Assembly: GCA_017591395.1 (NCBI GenBank)
Contig: WEDG01005276.1
Span: 20,607-84,606 of the forward strand
DNA: 64,000 nt
Source of the DNA: Schistocephalus solidus
Lineage: Eukaryota; Platyhelminthes; Cestoda; Diphyllobothriidea; Diphyllobothriidae
Direction: 5' to 3'
Notes under the pieces: generated by a model
Databases searched by the model: none
What the model was told of the DNA's origin: nothing
Seen by the model: the letters and a program-made list of their open reading frames with translations, nothing else
In this document: piece after piece, positions 58,960 through 64,000 of the stretch
How the letters are laid out: every line of letters begins with the position of its first letter
How positions within the stretch are numbered: position 1 is the first letter of the stretch
Program-made: the position numbers and the translations under genes

Positions 58960-59789
58960 CAATGCCAATTCTGTAGTGGCCGTTTGACGTCAGACAAGTG
59001 CCCCAAGGATACACGGCGGCCACCACCACAACCATCATCGTAGTCGAAACCACGACAAAAGAATCGGTAAAAACCAACCCAAAACAAGGAACAGGCATAA
59101 CTGGACCTGCCCACGATTCGCTCTACCCACTTCCAGCCAGTTAGCCCACCGGTCAAGATCACACCACGCCACCGAGCCATTCACCGAAACCAGGTTAATG
59201 CACGCGCACACGCCTTATGCTACGCAGCCAGTTGTCCAACCATGCCACACAGATAATGCAGCACACACACGCACACACAACGGAAGCCGCGGAGTTTACC
59301 CAGCAGCAGCAGTTGCAGCCACAGTCCATCTAACCAACTAGCCAGCCGCAGACTGAGTTGACACGTTTCTTTGACCAGTGGGTCTGACACGGGCATCAGA
59401 GCTTATCCAAATTATGATTGCATTAACGCGCTTAGCAACTACCAGACACGGAACACAGCTTCAAACGCCGTAAAAGCGCACACAATGATGTTCTAGCCAA
59501 AAGCTTTCCTATCTCCGTGGGCATGGTTGGGAATAATAACCCGATTCCATTTCTTTCCGGGGGCTGCCGACTGCACGGGCACATGCACAAATACAGATTT
59601 TTTAAGGCGCCCCACGTCTCTGTACAGAGAAACCAGATCACTTATGACCACCTGACCCATGGCCAACTGCTGTTCCCATGGAACCCTTTACCACCTCAGC
59701 CTTCAAGGTTCTCACTTGAATATTTGTTACTAACATCAAGATCTGCACCTGTAGTGACTCCACCCAGACTCACGTTCATTTGAACATAT
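58960..59789. other. GC-richer unassigned segment with (CA)n
   Basis: Higher GC than its surroundings, with a short CACACACACGCACACAC tract at about 59260-59278 and a CAG-rich stretch near 59300. No coding domain was recognised. It could be the leader or LTR of an unlisted element. Confidence 0.35.
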
Positions 59790-60470
59790 CCACAGTATTA
59801 GACGTCATTGTCTCGCTTGGAAGTGAGTTTCATGGTCGAGTCACTCACTGACTGAAAGAAAACATTTGTTGATCTAAGCGAAAACATTCACGTTTGACCT
59901 TATAAGGATGACCGCACAGGTGAGTCATGCTTGAAAACTCAAAGAAATCTTCAGATTTCAGCGTGGATAATTCGGGATGTCTATAGCAGATCACATCTCA
60001 TTTGCCTAAAGGATAAAAGAAATATGTTAAGCTACAACAGTTTTTTTGGATATAAGATCGTCCACCAATTTTATGCCCGTCTTTGCGCCTGCTCGATGGG
60101 ATAACTGTCTTTTTTCAAACAGAATATCCATTCCGCATTCCAAATGCGATCAAACGAAAGTACCTAAGATCCTTGAAAACAGTTCGGGAGGAAAGACTAT
60201 GAAAGCGCACCTGATCCAGTGCAGGATGCTCATCGCCTATTGAATGGCTCCTTTAGAGTATTTAGAGGGCATTCGTTTTGAAATTATCCAGATACCTAGA
60301 TCTGTGTGCGTATCTACTTCTTTTAATGAAATTTCGTTTAGTTAGTACTGGTGTTTGGAAAAAAGTCTTCTCCCATATTCGAACCCTAAGAATACACATT
60401 TGGGTATTTTAAACGCTAAAAACCACTTGCTGGACCAGGCAGGCTAATTGTCAAGGTTCAGTTTAGTGTA
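59790..60470 (-). mobile_element. family C 3' fragment
   Basis: The minus-strand sequence matches the C-terminal and thumb part of family C at about 39830-40480, for example the AAGGATGACC-type block (encoding part of HLRGHPYKV) near 59900. It is heavily decayed, with many stops. Confidence 0.6.
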
Positions 60471-60479
60471 TAAGAGGAA

Positions 60480-61074
60480 AATAGGCTTACGTCTTTGAAA
60501 TCCCTCTATGTTACATAAAAATAGCAAGAATAAGAAGCAATGTAAAGAAGTGACAGTCAAGTGAATGCAGGCAGATTTACGTGGTACACTGACATTCTTA
60601 AGGATAAGTAGTCACATAGTCTTCGTGGTGCTGCAGAATATGTATGTCAAGCCGATGTTTAAATGTTTCTACAGCCTGGGATATTACAATCACCTCAGGT
60701 AGGTTATTCCACAGTTCCACGACACGGTTGGTGAAAAAAAAACTTACTTTCATCCAATCTTACTTGGGGCACACTTTTTTTGAATTGATGACTTCGGAGA
60801 TTATTCATAGTGGCAAGTTGGAAAAAGTCATCACACAGGAGGGCGAAATCCATGCCACGCACGATACGGAAGGTTTGTATCAAGTCTCCGCTCAACTGCC
60901 TATAACTCAGAGGATAGAGCTTTAGGTTATTTAAGACGAATCTCATATGGCAGTTCACCTTGACCTATTACTAATTTTGTGGCTTGCTGCTGCACCCTTT
61001 CGAGCATGTTGTAGTCCTGTTGGGTCCACGGTCGCCAGGCTTGGATTGCATATTCAAGATGTGCCCTTACAAAC
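60480..61074 (-). mobile_element. family E 3' fragment
   Basis: The minus strand encodes LKLYPLSYRQLSGDLIQTFR, RGMDFALL and FFQLATMNNLRSHQFK (about 60910-60780). The 3' UTR matches 33560-33690. Upstream it reaches the segment for ERVQQQATKLV near 61010. It abuts a family A 5' end at 61076. Confidence 0.8.
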
Positions 61075-61075
61075 G

Positions 61076-61145
61076 TTGTGTGCATAGGAACCACTGATAT
61101 TATTTGTTCTCAACTTGGACGATTTAAAAAGCCGTTACTACTTCA
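61076..61145 (+). repeat. family A 5' end, left part of copy A4
   Basis: Matches 34939-35005 (GTGTGCATAGGAACCAC, then TTGTTCTC, CTTGGACGATTTAAAAA). It stops where the family D copy begins, and the following part of the leader reappears at 63765. Confidence 0.7.
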
Positions 61146-63760
61146 CTATAAATATAAAATACAAATAAATTGTATATTTAAGGCACAGAGAGCCCCGTCA
61201 TTTCAAACTTACTATCGCGGTATAAATAAATACAAAGTGTATAATTGCTGTACTATGTGAACAGCCATATTAACAGCAGAAATGAACAATATGAAAGGCA
61301 TGTCCGATTCAGAACGATTTGCGATTTTTAAAACAATAGTCAACAATGTTTGACATATACAGTAAACTAGAAAAGAAGCAGTAAAAAAACTCCTACGGTT
61401 AAATTGGAGGCGGAGTTCGGCGAGCCACCAATTTAAAAAAAATTTGGAGAAAAAACAGTTTTACTAAAATATTCATAGCTAGATGCAATGGGATAGTACT
61501 GTGATGTTGCTGACAACGTATGAGGGTTCGGAACGCTCCTTGTCCTGTGAGAGATAATATAGCAGTCAGAGAGGAGGAACTCATCGTGGACACAAGGGTC
61601 AAAAACAAAGAGGGGACAGTACAGGTCATGAGATCATCAGTGAGATGCGACCTTGCCGACTGCATAGTCCACCAATCAAAGAGGCAAAACCATCAGAACC
61701 CGCCTTGATCATCAACTGAACCTGGATACCATCGTCGGGGTTGCAAAATTAGAGGAAAGTATCAAGGTTGTCAAGAGTTGGCAATGCAGTGGATGTGAGA
61801 GAGGAGGAACTCATCGTGCACAGCAGGTTCAAAACAAAGAGGGGCAGTAGAGATCACGAGATCATAATCGAGATCCGACCTTGCTGACTGCATAGTCCAC
61901 CACCAAAGAGGTGAAACCATCAGAACCCGCCTTGATCATCAACTGAACCTGGAGACCATCATCGGGGTTGCAAAAGCGGAGGAAAGTATCAAGGTTGTCG
62001 AGAGTTGGCGATGCTAGATTAAAAGGGGGGCAAAAAAGTGAATTCAAAGATTGACTCTGCAGAGAGTGATGGAAATTTAATTAGAGACCAATATAAGATC
62101 AAGGGAGCTGCCTCATATACCAGGAGGACCCTTTTCGAAATCCAAAAGTTGCGAGTTAGGGAAGGAAACAGACAATAAGGACTTTACATCTAGCGAAGTT
62201 AAATGTTTGCGTTATTTGTTTTAAAAATAGCTGATGTGGACGACAACCTAATTTGCAGTGAAAGATTGTTCCAGATGAAAGCATATTTGGAGGCAAAAAA
62301 CTGAGAGCTATTAGTTGTGGGCTAAGGGTTGGTGAAATTATCATGGAGGAATTAAGAATGGCATAGGGTCGATCTACCGGAGCGAGATCGTTAATTCGTG
62401 GGAGGTTTGGGCTAGAGTTAACGCGAAACAGGAAGCAGAGCCCGGCTTCGAGTCTTCTAACCCACAGAAATTTAATGTTTGCCAACTGGCGTCTATCCGT
62501 CTAAGAGATACTGGATTCGGGAAGAGAAAATAGTCTTCGAGTAAAAACCCTCTGAACTTTTTCAATCTAACTGCGGTCAGAGGCGTTCATCAGCCCAAAG
62601 AGGGGACAGCAGTATTCTAGGATAGGAAGAACAAACATGCGGTACAGGTTTAACTTTATTTCCGGAAGGAAGAAATTATGCGATAAAAAACCACATATCT
62701 GAGCAGCCTTTGCAGAAATTCGATCTGTATGAGGTGATAATGCTAGCTTATTCGTGTAACTTAGACCGAAGTCTTTTATAGTTGACCGTTCTTAAAGTGT
62801 ACTTTTTTGAAATACGAGGGGTCAAGGAAGCTTGGCGGGGCCAAAACACATGAAACGACTCTTGGATGAAGAAAACTCCATCTGCCAAGTACAGCTCCAA
62901 CGTGAGAGCATAAGTAGATCAGTGTTGATTTTTAGCAACGCAACTCTTGGCAGTGTCTTTAGAAAAATGAATAAAATGCACTTGAGATAGTCAGCGTAAA
63001 CGAACTTTTTGTGAATTTGTGAGTAAAGCTCAAATTTCGTTGATGTACAGAAAAAAGAGAAGGAAACCTATAACCGTGCCTTGAAAAACGCCACTCGTGA
63101 TCGGTTGAGGCGTCGAGTAGCTATTACCTACTAAGACCTTCTGGCTGCGGTTAGACAAGTAGGAAACAATGAAGTCAAGGAGAGGAGGCCGGATGCCGAG
63201 GGCTTTTCATTTCCACCAGAATACGTCTGTGTGGTACGTTGTCAAAGGCTTTGCTTAGGTCAAAGTAGATCACAACCACTGACTGTCGCTCATTACGAAA
63301 GGAAGTGATGAGATTAAGAAAAGCTAAGTGACACTTTGCATGATCTCTCAGGTAGAAAACCATATTGCGAGTCTCTTAAGAGCTTATTTTCTAAGCAAAA
63401 GTCGAGAATTTGATAAAAAATCATTTGTTCAATAAGTTCAGCTAGAGTGGGGGTTTTATGAACGCCTAGATGATTATTTACGTCTGAACGAGATCCCCAC
63501 TTGATGACAGGAAGAATAATAGATGTCTTCCATGTGTCAGGAAAGAATCCATTTAAAAGATAAACTGAGAAAACATGGCTAAGCAATCGCGAAAAGCTCG
63601 GCACTCTCTTAATAACTGAGTTTGGAATACCATCAGTCCCCGAAGTGTGCGAGTTTTTCAGACACATTATGTGTTTACGAATTAGTTCTACGTTGAAATC
63701 AATGGTGCTGATAACAGTGAATGAGGATGCCTGAAACGTCGGAACCGGTTCAGGACTGTT
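61146..63760 (-). mobile_element. family D partial copy (inverted), inserted in family A leader
   Basis: Reverse-complement copy of about 52258-54650. It carries the same frameshift after ILVEMKS (about 63205), the same stop after the INEI codons (about 63030) and an identical 109-residue frame (62485-62156 against 53526-53855). It differs by a tandem duplication of about 225 bp (61567-61787 and 61788-62018) that is single at 53990-54230. The part encoding KNSHTSGTDGIPNSVIKRV (about 63660-63605) is clearly more diverged from its partner. It is 5'-truncated at about 63760. Confidence 0.85.
61567..62018. repeat. tandem duplication of about 225 bp in family D copy
   Basis: Two adjacent units, each starting near GGAGGAACTCATCGTG and ending near AAGTATCAAGGTTGTC...GAGTTGGC(A/G)ATGC. 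They differ from one another at scattered positions. The partner copy near 54 kb has one unit. Confidence 0.8.
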
Positions 63761-63764
63761 CCGG

Positions 63765-64000
63765 ACAATATCGTTTTAACTGCTTCCTGCTCATCTAGAA
63801 TTTTTGTCGTGCCAAAATTCCTCATAAAACGGCATAAGATTGGAATTTGTTTATCATCTTATTCAATTTGACTACACAGCCTCTGCACCAATAAAACCTG
63901 ACAGCCACTCAGGGAACCAAACGTGTACAACCTCGTGAAGATCTGAAGTTATCAAGGCCCTTCGACATCTCCGAACGGCTGAGTCGTTCTTGCATATTTT
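63765..64000 (+). repeat. family A leader, right part of copy A4 (runs off window)
   Basis: Matches about 35040-35275 (GGAATTTGTTTATCA, CTGAGTCGTTC blocks) with moderate divergence. The element presumably continues into ORF1 beyond the window end. Confidence 0.75.

Noticed and set aside
1..64000. CRISPR arrays, operons or bacterial or phage systems
   Set aside because: The window has spliced genes and eukaryotic retroelements throughout. No regular spaced repeats or prokaryotic gene clusters were seen.

Overview
The window is nuclear DNA from a repeat-rich animal genome. It contains two ordinary, intron-containing conserved genes embedded in a dense mosaic of decayed retrotransposons. The best guess is a flatworm, probably a diphyllobothriidean tapeworm. 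This rests on an RTE-like reverse transcriptase fused to a chain of C2H2 fingers, which I associate from memory with genomes such as Spirometra and Schistocephalus, and on the Gypsy, Penelope-like and CR1-like remnants around it. The taxonomic call is inference.

Host genes occupy about 5.5-31.3 kb. TRAPPC5 (a TRAPP vesicle-tethering subunit) runs on the plus strand in six exons from 5515 to 19308. SMARCB1/SNF5 (a core SWI/SNF subunit) runs on the minus strand in eight exons from 31349 down to 19475. Every exon junction is GT..AG and in phase, giving predicted proteins of 202 and 427 residues. The genes converge tail to tail with 166 bp between their stop codons. The last TRAPPC5 intron is 11.9 kb and holds most of the mobile DNA of the left third.

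The left flank (0-5.35 kb) has an (AT)n tract, tRNA-like and SINE-like tails, tandem copies of a 360-370 bp tail module, and a 5'-truncated RTE-zinc-finger element (family Z) ending about 170 bp before the TRAPPC5 start. A second family Z copy (minus, 12.8-8.8 kb) and another RTE element split by a Gypsy insertion (13.6-18.4 kb) lie in the large intron. SMARCB1 introns carry only a family Z tail fragment and a Penelope-like terminal remnant with a decayed hammerhead-like motif.

The right half (31.9-64 kb) shows no host gene that I can recognise. It is a graveyard of at least five CR1-like non-LTR families, labelled A-E here. Family A is the most complete (5' region, ORF1, endonuclease, RT) and includes a large inverted pair of 5' halves about 9.6 kb apart. 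Family D has an inverted partial copy sharing the same disabling mutations. Family B is interrupted by two family A fragments, and family D is itself inserted into another family A 5' region at the right edge. These nestings give a relative order of insertion. I found no rRNA, no CRISPR array and no intact mobile element.
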